Shown here: piece by piece, positions 7,603 through 16,157 of the stretch
How positions within the stretch are numbered: position 1 is the stretch's first letter
How the letters are laid out: the number at the start of each line of letters is the position of its first letter
Source of the DNA: Microbacterium sp. SSM24
GTDB lineage: Bacteria; Actinomycetota; Actinomycetes; Actinomycetales; Microbacteriaceae
DNA: 64,000 nucleotides
Assembly: GCF_025989145.1 (NCBI RefSeq)
Contig: NZ_JAPDNQ010000001.1
Location: 1,860,001-1,924,000, forward strand
Direction: 5' to 3'
Notes under the pieces: generated by a model
Told to the model about the DNA's origin: nothing
The model's input: only the letters and a program-made list of their open reading frames with translations
The model's database searches: none
Made by a program: the position numbers and the translations under genes

Positions 7603-8901
7603 TTACTGGCTGAGGACCGCGGTGATCTCGTCGTTGTCGGCGTCGACCGTCGCGCCGTCGCCGAGCACGGCATTGCGCACCAGGGTGATCCACGGGCTTC
7701 CCGGCGCGTTGTACGCCTGCTGGAAGTTGAGGGCCACCGGGGTGTCGCCCTGTGCGGCGACCTCGTTGATCTTCACCAGACGCGGGTCCGTCGCCGCGTA
7801 CTCGTTGTCGGCGAGGTCGGACCGCGAGACGGCGTTGCCGTCCTTGGCGAGCACGTCGACCTGGGCGTCCTCCGACATCATCCAGGCCAGGAAGTTCCAC
7901 GCCTGCGCGGAGAGCTCCGAGTCCTTCGAGATGCCGATGCCGTCACCGCCGACGAAGGTCGACTCGCCGCCGTCGACGCCGGGGATGCCGGCGACGCCCG
8001 CGTCGAACTCGAGCGCCGACAGGAGCGTGGCCGGGTACGGCATGATGCCGACGTTGCCCTCCTGGAAGCCGGCCACCCAGGTGGCGCCGGTCTCTTCGGC
8101 CGATCCGGGCGCGACGGCGCCGTATTCCTCGAGGTCCTGCCAGGTCGAGTAGACCTCCTTGGCGGTCTCGCTCGCGAGCAGCGCTTCGTTCCCCTCGGGG
8201 TTCATCACCGGGTCGCCCGATGCCCAGATCGACGGGAACCACGTGAAGACGAGGCATCCGCCGCAGTTCAGGCCCGTGGAGGTTCCCGAGACGCCGTCCT
8301 TGCCGAGGTCCTGGATGGCCTTGGCCGCGTCAGCGAACTCGGCGAGCGTCGCCGGCGCCTTCTCGGGGTCGAGGCCGGCTTCGGCGAAGAGGTCCTTGTT
8401 CCACATCAGCATCGACAGGTCGAGCACGAAGGGGAGCACGTGCTCCGCGCCGTCGTAGGTGCCGGCGTTGAGGTGGCCCTTGTTGATCTCGTCCTTGTAG
8501 TCGAGACCGTCGATCTGCTCGCTGATGTCGGCGAACAGGCCCTGCTGGACCCAGTTCGGCACGTAGACGATGTCGGCGGCGAACAGATCCGGCAGACCGC
8601 TCGAGCCGGCCGCGGCGCCGACCTTCGCGACGTAGTCGTCGTTCGGGACGACGGTCAGCTCGACCTGATTCTCGTGGCTGGCGTTGTACGCCTCGACGAG
8701 CAGCTTCGCCTGGCGCTCCATCGGCGCGCGGGTCCACAGCGTGAGCGTCGAGCCGTCATCCACGCCATCGGCGGGGATGGACTCGGCGGGGGCGGGGGTG
8801 CCGCTGGTTCCGGCGCACGCGGTGAGGCCGCCGACAAGGGCGCCCGCCGCGACGATGGCCGTCGCCGCACGCAGTGCGACTCGGCGTCGGGTGGTGAACA
8901 T
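7603..8901 (-). CDS. Extracellular sugar-binding lipoprotein (CUT1 type)
   Basis: The 432-residue solute-binding protein feeds the two permeases downstream. The signal ends in the lipobox GLTAC with Cys29 as lipid site, followed by a Pro/Ala-rich linker. The body has features of family 1 solute-binding proteins, such as TLTLWTRAPMERQAKLL at the mature N-terminus and a conserved Trp-rich C-lobe (ITLVRNAVLGDGATVD near the end). ATG 8901 follows GAGGAG by 8 nt. The cytoplasmic GH127 at the end of the operon suggests that the ligand is a short beta-arabinofuranoside, for example the disaccharide from plant hydroxyproline-rich glycoproteins; this is inferred. Confidence 0.88.
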   Translation of the reverse strand: MFTTRRRVALRAATAIVAAGALVGGLTACAGTSGTPAPAESIPADGVDDGSTLTLWTRAPMERQAKLLVEAYNASHENQVELTVVPNDDYVAKVGAAAGSSGLPDLFAADIVYVPNWVQQGLFADISEQIDGLDYKDEINKGHLNAGTYDGAEHVLPFVLDLSMLMWNKDLFAEAGLDPEKAPATLAEFADAAKAIQDLGKDGVSGTSTGLNCGGCLVFTWFPSIWASGDPVMNPEGNEALLASETAKEVYSTWQDLEEYGAVAPGSAEETGATWVAGFQEGNVGIMPYPATLLSALEFDAGVAGIPGVDGGESTFVGGDGIGISKDSELSAQAWNFLAWMMSEDAQVDVLAKDGNAVSRSDLADNEYAATDPRLVKINEVAAQGDTPVALNFQQAYNAPGSPWITLVRNAVLGDGATVDADNDEITAVLSQ

Positions 8902-8992
8902 GCAGTTGTCTCCTCTAGCTCTTCTTCGAGCGGATGACGCCGGCCCCAAGCCGGCACCGCTGCGGTGGTGCGGGGTGAGGATTCGAAATCTA

Positions 8993-9055
8993 CGAAATCC
9001 CTTTCGGCAAGTTATCGTGTGTATCGCCGGGTGGTCAAGTAGCCTCTCCGATAAC
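8993..9055. promoter_or_regulatory. Candidate operators between sugar-importer operon and LacI regulator
   Basis: The 177-bp divergent intergenic region holds an interrupted palindrome cgaaa-tccc-tttcg at 8993-9006. It also has a wider inverted pair, gttatcg at 9011-9017 and cgataac at 9049-9055. The first has the CGAAA(N4)TTTCG form seen again at 11368 and 35393. The adjacent LacI-family gene is the obvious candidate regulator of both directions. Confidence 0.45.
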
Positions 9056-9078
9056 CTTTCCGCAGCAAGGAGGTGAAC

Positions 9079-10104
9079 GTGACGACGAACGAGACGAGTT
9101 CGCGAACCGCGACGCTCAGTGACGTGGCCAAGCGCGCCGGCGTGTCCATCGCCACGGCGTCGAAGGCGCTCAACAATCGGGACGACGTCGCCGTGGCAAC
9201 GCGCCAGCGCGTGCTGCGGGCTGCCGACGAGCTCTCGTTCACACCGAACGCGATGGCGAAGGGGCTGCTCGCCGGGCGGACCGGGACCGTCGGCCTCCTC
9301 ACGAGCGACCTCGAGGGCCGGTTCATGATCCCGATCCTGATGGGCGCAGAAGACGCCTTCGGGGCCGGGCAGATCAACGTCTTCCTGTGCGATGCGCGCG
9401 GCGACGCCATCCGCGAGCAGCACCACCTCAAGGCGCTGCTGAGCCGACGCGTCGACGGCATCATCGTCGTCGGCCGCCAGACCGACCCGCGCCCGTCGCT
9501 CGGCCAGGACCTCCCCGTCCCCGTCGTCTACGCCTACGCGCCCTCGGACGATCCTCGCGACCTGTCGCTCACGCCCGACAACTACTCCGGCGGGCGGCTC
9601 GCCGTCGACCACCTGCTCGCCTGCGGACGCACGCGCATCGCGCACATCACGGGCGATCCCGCCTACGCCGCGGCGCAGGACCGACTCGCGGGTGCGCGTG
9701 CAGGGCTCGAAGCGGCGGGGCTCTCGCTGGTGGGCGAGCCGATGTTCTCGGAGTGGACCGAGCACTGGGGACGCGATGCCGCGGCCATGCTGCTCGAGCG
9801 GCACCCCGACGTGGACGCGATCTTCTGCGGCTCCGACCAGATCGCGCGCGGCGCGCTCGACACGGCCCGCGATCTCGGGCGCCGCGTGCCCGACGACCTC
9901 GCGATCATCGGGTACGACAACTGGGAGGTGCTGTCGACGAACTCGCGGCCCGAGCTGACGAGCATCGACGCCAACCTCCAGATGCTGGGTCGCCAGGCGG
10001 CGCAGCGCGTGTTCGACGCGATCGACGGCGTCGACATCGGAAGCGGCGAGCATCACCTTCCGGTGCGGCTCGTGATCCGCGGCTCGACGATTCCGCGGCG
10101 GTGA
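9079..10104 (+). CDS. LacI-family transcriptional regulator
   Basis: A sugar-responsive DNA-binding repressor, 341 residues. The helix-turn-helix and hinge are clear (LSDVAKRAGVSIATASKALN near the N-terminus), followed by a periplasmic-binding-protein-like effector domain from GTVGLLTSDLEGRFM. A GTG at 9073 overlaps the ribosome site AAGGAGG (9067-9073); the GTG at 9079, 5 nt beyond it, is the likelier start. It is divergent from the binding protein/MalFG/GH127 operon and probably controls it; the inducer may be a beta-arabinoside. Confidence 0.88.
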   Translation: MTTNETSSRTATLSDVAKRAGVSIATASKALNNRDDVAVATRQRVLRAADELSFTPNAMAKGLLAGRTGTVGLLTSDLEGRFMIPILMGAEDAFGAGQINVFLCDARGDAIREQHHLKALLSRRVDGIIVVGRQTDPRPSLGQDLPVPVVYAYAPSDDPRDLSLTPDNYSGGRLAVDHLLACGRTRIAHITGDPAYAAAQDRLAGARAGLEAAGLSLVGEPMFSEWTEHWGRDAAAMLLERHPDVDAIFCGSDQIARGALDTARDLGRRVPDDLAIIGYDNWEVLSTNSRPELTSIDANLQMLGRQAAQRVFDAIDGVDIGSGEHHLPVRLVIRGSTIPRR

Positions 10105-10143
10105 GGGCGCGGAGGTGACGGTGCCGGGCTATAGGATCCGTGC

Positions 10144-10434
10144 ATGTCCTTCCAGGCCTATCTCGACGCGGTCGAGACCAAGACGGGGCTGACCCCGCGA
10201 CAGCTGATCGACCTCGCCCACGAGAAGGGCTTCGACGAGAACACGAAGGCGACACCGATCGTCGAGTGGCTCGCCGCCGACTACGGCCTGGGGCGCGGCC
10301 ACGCGATGGCGATCGTGCACGTCATCACGAAGGGTCCGCAGATCAGCGACAAGCACGTCGACTCCGGCGGCACCCATTCCGACCCGTCGAACATGCTGTG
10401 GCTCGACGGCAAGGCCACCAACCCCGCCGGCTGA
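10144..10434 (+). CDS. DUF4287-family small protein
   Basis: A 96-residue soluble protein starting MSFQAYLDAVETKTG, the hallmark start of the DUF4287 family, with EKGFDENTKATPIVEWLAAD and the conserved GLGRGHAMAIVHVI segment. The C-terminal third has SDKHVDSGGTHSD. The molecular function of the family is not established to my knowledge. It lies 39 nt after the LacI gene on the same strand with no clear ribosome site, and converges with the epimerase-like gene. Confidence 0.8.
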   Translation: MSFQAYLDAVETKTGLTPRQLIDLAHEKGFDENTKATPIVEWLAADYGLGRGHAMAIVHVITKGPQISDKHVDSGGTHSDPSNMLWLDGKATNPAG

Positions 10435-10483
10435 CGCTCAGTCCGAGCAGCGCCGTCGTCGTCCGCCCGTCACGAGGTTCGGC

Positions 10484-11332
10484 TCAGCCGACGTGGGTGC
10501 GCCACGTGTGCTGCGGGTCGTAGCCGAGCAGGCGGCGCGCCTTGTCGATCGACAGCAGCGTGTCGTGGTCGCCGAACTCCCGCGCGACCGGGACGCCCGG
10601 GAACACCTCCGCGAGCAGCTCGGCGTTGGCGCGGGACATGACGGTGTCGGATGCCGCGATCAGGAAGTTGTCGAAACCGGCCGGTGCGACCTCGAGCGCG
10701 CGCTGCACGGCCTGCGCGCCGTCGCGCGCGTCGATGTAGCCCCAGAGGTTCCATTTGCGCAGGCGCGCGTCGGCGTCGAACGAGGGGAACTCCGCGTAGT
10801 CCTCCGGCACCATGACGTTCGAGAACCGCAGGGCGGTGATCGAGAGATCCGGATGCCACCGCACGAGCTCCGTCGCGAGCTGCTCCTCGAGCGTCTTGAC
10901 GAGTGAGTACACCGACTCCGGGCGTGGTGCGTAGCCTTCATCGACGGGCACATACGGCGGCGGGGCATCGAAGGGGAGACCCTGCACCGTCTCGCTCGAG
11001 GCGTAGACGATTCGGCGGATGCCGAGGCGCACCGCCGCCCAGAACACGTTGAATGTCGCGGCCATGTTGTTGTGGAAGGTGGCCACGTCGCTGCGGATGC
11101 CGGGGGCCGGGATCGCTCCGAGGTGCACGACCGCATCGATGCCGTCGTGACGGTCCCCGACCGCCCCGAACGCGTCGATCACCTGGCCGTAGTCGGTGAG
11201 GTCGACCTGCACGAACGAGGGGCCTCGGGTGCCGACGACGTCCATGCCGATCACGTCGTATCCGGCATCCCGGAGTTCGCGGCCGACGACCGTTCCGAGC
11301 TTTCCGGTCGAGCCGGTGAGAGCGATGCGCAT
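10484..11332 (-). CDS. NAD-dependent epimerase/dehydratase-like protein
   Basis: An extended short-chain dehydrogenase of 282 residues. The nucleotide-binding motif TGSTGKLG is at residues 6-13, and the catalytic YxxxK is Tyr142-Lys146 in YSLVK, preceded by the Ser-rich stretch YASSETVQG. Size and motifs fit NAD-dependent sugar epimerases and uronate dehydrogenase-like enzymes; the exact substrate cannot be read. It is divergent from the Tat-exported GH127, separated by 329 bp that hold the operator sites for that gene, so a role in sugar metabolism is plausible but unproven. Confidence 0.82.
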   Translation of the reverse strand: MRIALTGSTGKLGTVVGRELRDAGYDVIGMDVVGTRGPSFVQVDLTDYGQVIDAFGAVGDRHDGIDAVVHLGAIPAPGIRSDVATFHNNMAATFNVFWAAVRLGIRRIVYASSETVQGLPFDAPPPYVPVDEGYAPRPESVYSLVKTLEEQLATELVRWHPDLSITALRFSNVMVPEDYAEFPSFDADARLRKWNLWGYIDARDGAQAVQRALEVAPAGFDNFLIAASDTVMSRANAELLAEVFPGVPVAREFGDHDTLLSIDKARRLLGYDPQHTWRTHVG

Positions 11333-11367
11333 GAGACCAGCCTGTCACGGCTGCGGCATCCGCGGAC

Positions 11368-11419
11368 AGAAAACCGTTTCGCAAACCGGGGATTGTTTCC
11401 GCTAACTGTTAGCGCTACC
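11368..11419 (+). promoter_or_regulatory. Operator cluster upstream of the Tat-exported GH127
   Basis: Three elements lie in order: agaaa-accg-tttcg at 11368-11381, gtttccgctaac at 11395-11406, and gttagcgctacc at 11408-11419. The last two resemble the GTTAGCGCTAAC palindrome found before other secreted-enzyme genes. The 18-mer ttgtttccgctaactgtt (11393-11410) is identical to 35411-35428 upstream of the surface-protein operon. Confidence 0.6.
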
Positions 11420-11486
11420 GTTAAGCTCGCGCGGCCGAAACGCCTTTCGCCGTGCGACGAACGTCGTGTACGAGGAGGTCACGATC

Positions 11487-11507
11487 ATGACGAGCCGCGC
11501 GGGCTGA
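11487..11507 (+). CDS. Possible six-residue leader peptide
   Basis: The 329-bp gap before the Tat-exported GH127 contains a strong ribosome site GAGGAGG (11472-11478). Eight bases later an ATG opens a frame reading MTSRAG then stop. No other start codon uses this ribosome site. It could be a regulatory leader peptide or a decayed gene start. Beyond the operator cluster I see nothing else in this gap. Confidence 0.25.
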   Translation: MTSRAG

Positions 11508-11661
11508 ACGCTCGTCCGGCAGCCGCCGCGCCGGACGCTCCCTCCGAGGGCGCCGTCCGTTCCACCGAGGCAACAGCCTCCTGACCACCCGCCCTCGCAG
11601 CGGGTCTCTTCGGCGTGCCCCGGCACGCGTCATCCTCGCCTGTCCCCAGAAAGGAATCACG

Positions 11662-13968
11662 ATGACACCCGAAACCGAAACAGGTATCTCGCGTCGCAAC
11701 ATCGTCGTCGGAGGGGGGATCGCGCTCGCCGGCATGGCCGCCGCCGTCGCACTCCTCGACCCGACCCAGGCACGCGCCGCCGCACCCCGGCAGAGCGCCG
11801 CCGCCTTCCGCGCGGCCGGTCCGGCCCGCTCGGCCCAGGTCGTGCGCGCCGGGCAGACCCTCGTCTATCCCGACGCCTGGACCGTCCGCCCCTTCCCGCT
11901 CACCTCGGTGAAGCTCGGACAGAGCGTCTTCACCCGAGCCCTCGACCAGCATCTCGTGCTCTACCGGGCGTACTCGGTCGACAAGATCCTCGCGGTGTTC
12001 CGCCGCAATGCGGGGCTGCCGACGAACGGCGCGACCCCGCCCGGCGGCTGGGAGGAGTACGGCCCCAACCCCGACGCGCAGCGCTGGGGCCCGCGCGAAT
12101 ACGTCCGGGGCCAGAACGCGGCTGGCGCCGGCGGATGCCTTCGCGGGCACTACGGCGGCCACTTCCTCAGCGGACTCTCGATGGCGTACGCCGCAACGGG
12201 CGAGCTCGCCCTGCTCAACAAGGTCAACGCGATCGTCGACGGACTCGAGGAGTGCCGGGCCGCGCTCGCCGCACAGCAGTTCGACGGCGCGCCGCGCTAC
12301 TCGCACCCGGGCTTCCTCTCGGCCTACGGCGAGTGGCAGTTCTCCGCGCTCGAGGAGTTCGCGCCGTACGGCGAGATCTGGGCGCCGTACTACACGCTGC
12401 ACAAGATCCTGGCGGGCCTGCTCGACGCCCACGCGCTCGCGGGCAGCGACAAGGCGCTCCAGCTGGCCGAGGGCATCGGCCACTGGGTGCACAGCCGCCT
12501 GTCGACCTGCACCCCCGCGCAGCTCGCACGGATGTGGGGCTCGTACATCGCGGGCGAGTACGGCGGCATGAACGAGGTGCTCGTCGAGCTGTACTGGCGT
12601 TCGGCCGATCCGCAGAAGAGCGATTTCCTCGACGCCGCGCACCTGTTCACGCTGCACACGCTCGTCGACGCATGCGCCGCGGGCACCGACACGCTCAACG
12701 GGAAGCACGCCAATCAGCACATCCCGCAGTTCCCTGGCTATGTGAAGCTCGCCGCCGAGACCGGCGACGACCACTATCTCGATGCGACGAAGGGCTTCTA
12801 CGACATGGTCGTCCCGGGTCGGGTCTATGCGCACGGCGGCACCGGCGAGGGCGAGCTCTGGGGTCCGGCGAACACGGTCGCGGGGGACATCGGCCCGCGC
12901 AACGCCGAGTCGTGCGCGGCCTACAACATGCTCAAGGTGGCCAGCTACCTGTTCTTCAACGAGCAGGACCCGAAGTACATGGACTACTACGAGCGCACCG
13001 TGCTCAACCACATCCTCGGCGGACGCCGCAACCAGGAGTCGACGAGCGGGCCGGAGAACCTGTACATGTTCCCGGTGCAGCCGGGCGCACGCAAGGAGTA
13101 CGGCAACGGCAACATCGGCACGTGCTGCGGAGGCACCGGGCTGGAGAGCCATGTGAAGTATCAGGAGGGCATCTACTTCCGCTCCGCCGATCAGTCGGAG
13201 CTGTACGTCAACCTCTACATCGCCTCCACGCTGACGTGGGAGGAGACGGGTCTCGAGCTGGAGCAGGTCTCGTCGTTCCCCGAGTCCGACACGTCCACGC
13301 TCACCGTCCAGGCCGCGCCGTCGGGCCCGCTGAAGGTGCACCTGCGCATCCCGGACTGGTCGCGAGACGCGGTCGTCGAGGTCAACGGCGCACCGGCCGC
13401 CGTGGCCGTCGACGCGGGCGCCTACGCCACTCTCGATCGCACCTGGGTGGCGGGTGACACGATCACCGTGCGCCTCCCGCTCGCCGTCCGCGTCGAGGCT
13501 GCCGTCGACCGCCCCGACATCCAGACGCTCATGTACGGCCCCGTCGTACTGACCGCCACGAGCTCGGCGACGAGCTACCTGAAGGTGTCGCTGGCCGATC
13601 GGCTCGACCTGAGCGGCAATGTCACCCGCGGGATCTCCAAGACCGCGGCGAACGTGTTCACGATCGGCGGCCTCAGCTACGAGCCGGCGTACAACGGGCG
13701 GGATGTCGCGTACCACATGTACTTCCAGCGCAACGAGCCGACCGTCACCTTCGCCGGGCAGGACTCGGGGGTGGCAAACCCGCGGCGCGCGGGCCGCACG
13801 CTGCTCGATGAGGTGTGGGAGCGGGCGCCGTTCTCGAGTCGCGCCGCCTTCCTCGCCGCCGTCGGGGAAGTCTCTGCGGACTACGTGGCGGCGGGAGTCC
13901 TGACCGCGCGCAACCGTCAGAAGGTGCTCCTCGCCGCCGGGCGCGCCCCGATCGATGCGGCGAACTGA
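11662..13968 (+). CDS. Tat-exported GH127 beta-L-arabinofuranosidase
   Basis: A 768-residue exported enzyme predicted to remove beta-L-arabinofuranose from extracellular glycans. The N-terminus has a twin-arginine signal (SRRNIVVGGGIALAG, residues 10-24) ending near TQARAA. Typical DUF1680 blocks follow, including CLRGHYGGHFLSGL, YTLHKILAGLLDAH, GEYGGMNEVL and KHANQHIPQFPGY. The zinc-thiolate site is intact: Glu416, Cys418, Cys488 and Cys489 match Glu338, Cys340, Cys417 and Cys418 of HypBA1. Start ATG 11662 follows AAAGGA. Unlike the other secreted proteins of the locus it lacks the C-terminal Arg-Cys/Cys-Gly module. Tat export is expected if the metal site is filled in the cytoplasm. The next gene starts 28 nt downstream. 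Confidence 0.9.
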   Translation: MTPETETGISRRNIVVGGGIALAGMAAAVALLDPTQARAAAPRQSAAAFRAAGPARSAQVVRAGQTLVYPDAWTVRPFPLTSVKLGQSVFTRALDQHLVLYRAYSVDKILAVFRRNAGLPTNGATPPGGWEEYGPNPDAQRWGPREYVRGQNAAGAGGCLRGHYGGHFLSGLSMAYAATGELALLNKVNAIVDGLEECRAALAAQQFDGAPRYSHPGFLSAYGEWQFSALEEFAPYGEIWAPYYTLHKILAGLLDAHALAGSDKALQLAEGIGHWVHSRLSTCTPAQLARMWGSYIAGEYGGMNEVLVELYWRSADPQKSDFLDAAHLFTLHTLVDACAAGTDTLNGKHANQHIPQFPGYVKLAAETGDDHYLDATKGFYDMVVPGRVYAHGGTGEGELWGPANTVAGDIGPRNAESCAAYNMLKVASYLFFNEQDPKYMDYYERTVLNHILGGRRNQESTSGPENLYMFPVQPGARKEYGNGNIGTCCGGTGLESHVKYQEGIYFRSADQSELYVNLYIASTLTWEETGLELEQVSSFPESDTSTLTVQAAPSGPLKVHLRIPDWSRDAVVEVNGAPAAVAVDAGAYATLDRTWVAGDTITVRLPLAVRVEAAVDRPDIQTLMYGPVVLTATSSATSYLKVSLADRLDLSGNVTRGISKTAANVFTIGGLSYEPAYNGRDVAYHMYFQRNEPTVTFAGQDSGVANPRRAGRTLLDEVWERAPFSSRAAFLAAVGEVSADYVAAGVLTARNRQKVLLAAGRAPIDAAN

Positions 13969-13996
13969 CATGTCGACGAACACGGAGAGCACATCC

Positions 13997-15976
13997 ATGC
14001 ACACCATGCGACCGGGCAGAGCCGGACTGAAGAGGATCGCCGTCGCGGTGGCCGCCGCCGTCGCACTGATCGCCGCGGGCGCTGTCGCGATCCCGGCCAC
14101 GGCGGCCGACGAGCCGATCAACGTCGCGCTCGCCTCCGGCGACAACGCGCCCACGGTCGAGGTGAGCTACGTGCCGAGCTGGAACTCGGCTGCCGCCCTC
14201 AACAACGGCGCGGCCGCGCCGACCAACACGCTCTCCGCGATGTGGGGCACGTGGGGCGCGCCGGGCAACCCGACGCAGGACATCGCCACGTACACCTGGG
14301 AGCGTCCCGTCACGGTGAGCTCGTCGAAGCTCTTCCTGTGGCAGAACCACCTCACCCCCAGCGGCGACTCGGGCGTGATGATCCCCGCCGCCTGGAAGGT
14401 CGAGTACCGCAGCCCTGCGGGCGAGTGGCTTCCCGTCACCGGCGCCGGCCTGAGCTACCCGCTCCCGGTGCTCGACACCGCGGCGCCGGTGACCTCGCAG
14501 CCGGTCGTGCAGGCGAACTGGGACGCCGTCACCACGACCGCGGTCCGACTCGTGCTCGACCGCGTCGTGTTCCAGAGCCAGCGCAAGGCGACGAGCGTCA
14601 TCGAGTGGGAGGTGTGGGGCGTGAATGCGCCGGTCGTCGAGCCCGAGCCCGAGGACCCGAACGCGTTCATCGACTCCGAGGCGGTCGCGGTGCGCACCGT
14701 CACCGGAACGGCGCCGGAGCTCCCCGAGCGCGTGTGGGTCATCGGCGAGAACGGTCCCCTGCGATACGTCGATGTCGAATGGGCGCCGGTCGCGGCATCC
14801 GCCTACGCCTCGGCCGGGACGTTCGACGTGGTCGGCGATCCCGACGGTTACGACGGGCAGTCGGTGACGGCGACCGTGTTCGTGGCCGCGACGCTGTCGG
14901 ACGAGATCGACGCCGTCGACTACACGGCGACGATCACGACGCCCGGCGTCGCACCCGTGCTGCCCGGCTCCGTCCGCGCGACGTACGCCGACGGCACCGC
15001 GAGCAGCGACGTCGAGGTGGACTGGGCGCCGATCGAAGCCGCGCAGTACGCCGAGGCCGACGCGATCTTCGACGTCGAAGGCGCCGTCGACGGCTACGAG
15101 CCGGGCGCGGTCGCAACCGTGTTCGTCGTCGAGCCGCTGAGCCAGGCCGAGCCGATCGTCGCGATCGAGTTCGACTCCGCCGCGCAGGGATCGGGCTGGT
15201 ACACGACCGCTCCGACCGTCACGATCACGGCGGAGGAGACGGCGAGCCCCGTCGCGCGCATCGAGTACAGCCTCGACGGCGAGACATGGCAGGCGTACGA
15301 CGAGCCGTTCTCGGTCGACGCGCAGGGCGAGGTGACCGTGAGCGCACGCGCGACGAGCGAGGACGACGCGGTGGGCGAGGCATCCGAAACCGTGAAGATC
15401 GACACGATCGCGCCGACGACCGGCATCGACTGGATCGTCGTCGACGGCACGTCGGCGACCGTCACCCTCACGCCGTCGGACGACGAGCCGGGCTCGGGAG
15501 TCACGCGCACGGTGTGGTCGGACGGTCCGGACCCGTCCCCGACGGGCGAGACGAACAACATGTACGCGACGTACGAGGAGCCCTTCTCGGTGCAGCTCAC
15601 CGAGGAGCCTCGGTACGTGCACGTGCAGGCTCAGGATGCCGCGGGCAACGTGGAGCAGCATGCCACCGTCGAGCTGCCCTCCCTCACCGGGGACAGTCTC
15701 GACCTGGTGCCCGCGGTCGTGCAGCGCTGCGTCTCGGGCAAGGTGCTGATCGCGGTGACGGTGCGCAACGCGGATGACGTCGCGGCCGACATCACGGTGG
15801 AGTCCGCGTTCGGGTCGAAGACCTTCGCCGCGGTCAAGGCCGGCGGCACGGTGTCGACGACGTTCTCGACCCGCACCCTCGGTGTGTCCGGTGGCGAGGT
15901 CGCGGTCAGCGGGACCGGCACCGACGACACCGCGTACCACGGCAGTGCGCAGTACGGCGCCTTCACCTGCGGCTGA
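13997..15976 (+). CDS. Secreted multidomain carbohydrate-binding protein, no catalytic domain seen
   Basis: A 659-residue Sec-secreted protein; the start at 13997 follows GGAGAG by 7 nt, better placed than ATGs at 13955 or 13970. After the signal (ends near ATAA) comes a discoidin-like beta-sandwich (roughly residues 40-200, starting NVALASGDNAP). Two Ig-like repeats with the shared words VEWAPV/VDWAPI and FDVVGDPDGY/FDVEGAVDGY follow, then a chitobiase/Ig-like region with YSLDGETW and AQDAAGNVEQHA. The last 83 residues (Arg577, Cys578 to Cys658-Gly659) are the locus-wide C-terminal module. No glycosidase motif is visible, so it is probably a binding or scaffolding partner co-transcribed with the Tat-exported GH127. 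Confidence 0.8.
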   Translation: MHTMRPGRAGLKRIAVAVAAAVALIAAGAVAIPATAADEPINVALASGDNAPTVEVSYVPSWNSAAALNNGAAAPTNTLSAMWGTWGAPGNPTQDIATYTWERPVTVSSSKLFLWQNHLTPSGDSGVMIPAAWKVEYRSPAGEWLPVTGAGLSYPLPVLDTAAPVTSQPVVQANWDAVTTTAVRLVLDRVVFQSQRKATSVIEWEVWGVNAPVVEPEPEDPNAFIDSEAVAVRTVTGTAPELPERVWVIGENGPLRYVDVEWAPVAASAYASAGTFDVVGDPDGYDGQSVTATVFVAATLSDEIDAVDYTATITTPGVAPVLPGSVRATYADGTASSDVEVDWAPIEAAQYAEADAIFDVEGAVDGYEPGAVATVFVVEPLSQAEPIVAIEFDSAAQGSGWYTTAPTVTITAEETASPVARIEYSLDGETWQAYDEPFSVDAQGEVTVSARATSEDDAVGEASETVKIDTIAPTTGIDWIVVDGTSATVTLTPSDDEPGSGVTRTVWSDGPDPSPTGETNNMYATYEEPFSVQLTEEPRYVHVQAQDAAGNVEQHATVELPSLTGDSLDLVPAVVQRCVSGKVLIAVTVRNADDVAADITVESAFGSKTFAAVKAGGTVSTTFSTRTLGVSGGEVAVSGTGTDDTAYHGSAQYGAFTCG

Positions 15977-15987
15977 TCCCCCCTCGC

Positions 15988-16021
15988 GAACGGCCCGCGG
16001 TCTCCCCACCGCGGGCCGTTC
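15988..16021 (+). terminator. Hairpin terminator after the secreted binding protein
   Basis: A perfect 14-bp stem (15988-16001 with 16008-16021) and a 6-nt loop begin 12 nt after the stop codon, closing the GH127/binding-protein operon. Confidence 0.8.
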
Positions 16022-16105
16022 CCGCGTTCGCCGTCGCGATTCCGTGACTCGCCAAGACACGCCGAAGGAGTGAGGCAGTGTCCGGCGTGTTCTGGCGACT
16101 CGATC

Positions 16106-16137
16106 GGCTGGGTGGCTGGGTGGCTGGGTGGCTGGGG
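16106..16137. repeat. G-rich 8-bp tandem repeat
   Basis: Four consecutive copies of ggctgggt (the last ends in g) lie just beyond the 3' end of the minus-strand DUF2236 gene and run into a further G-rich run. The G-triplets could form a quadruplex; this may simply be replication slippage. Confidence 0.75.
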
Positions 16138-16157
16138 GCGGGGACGGATGCTGCGGG

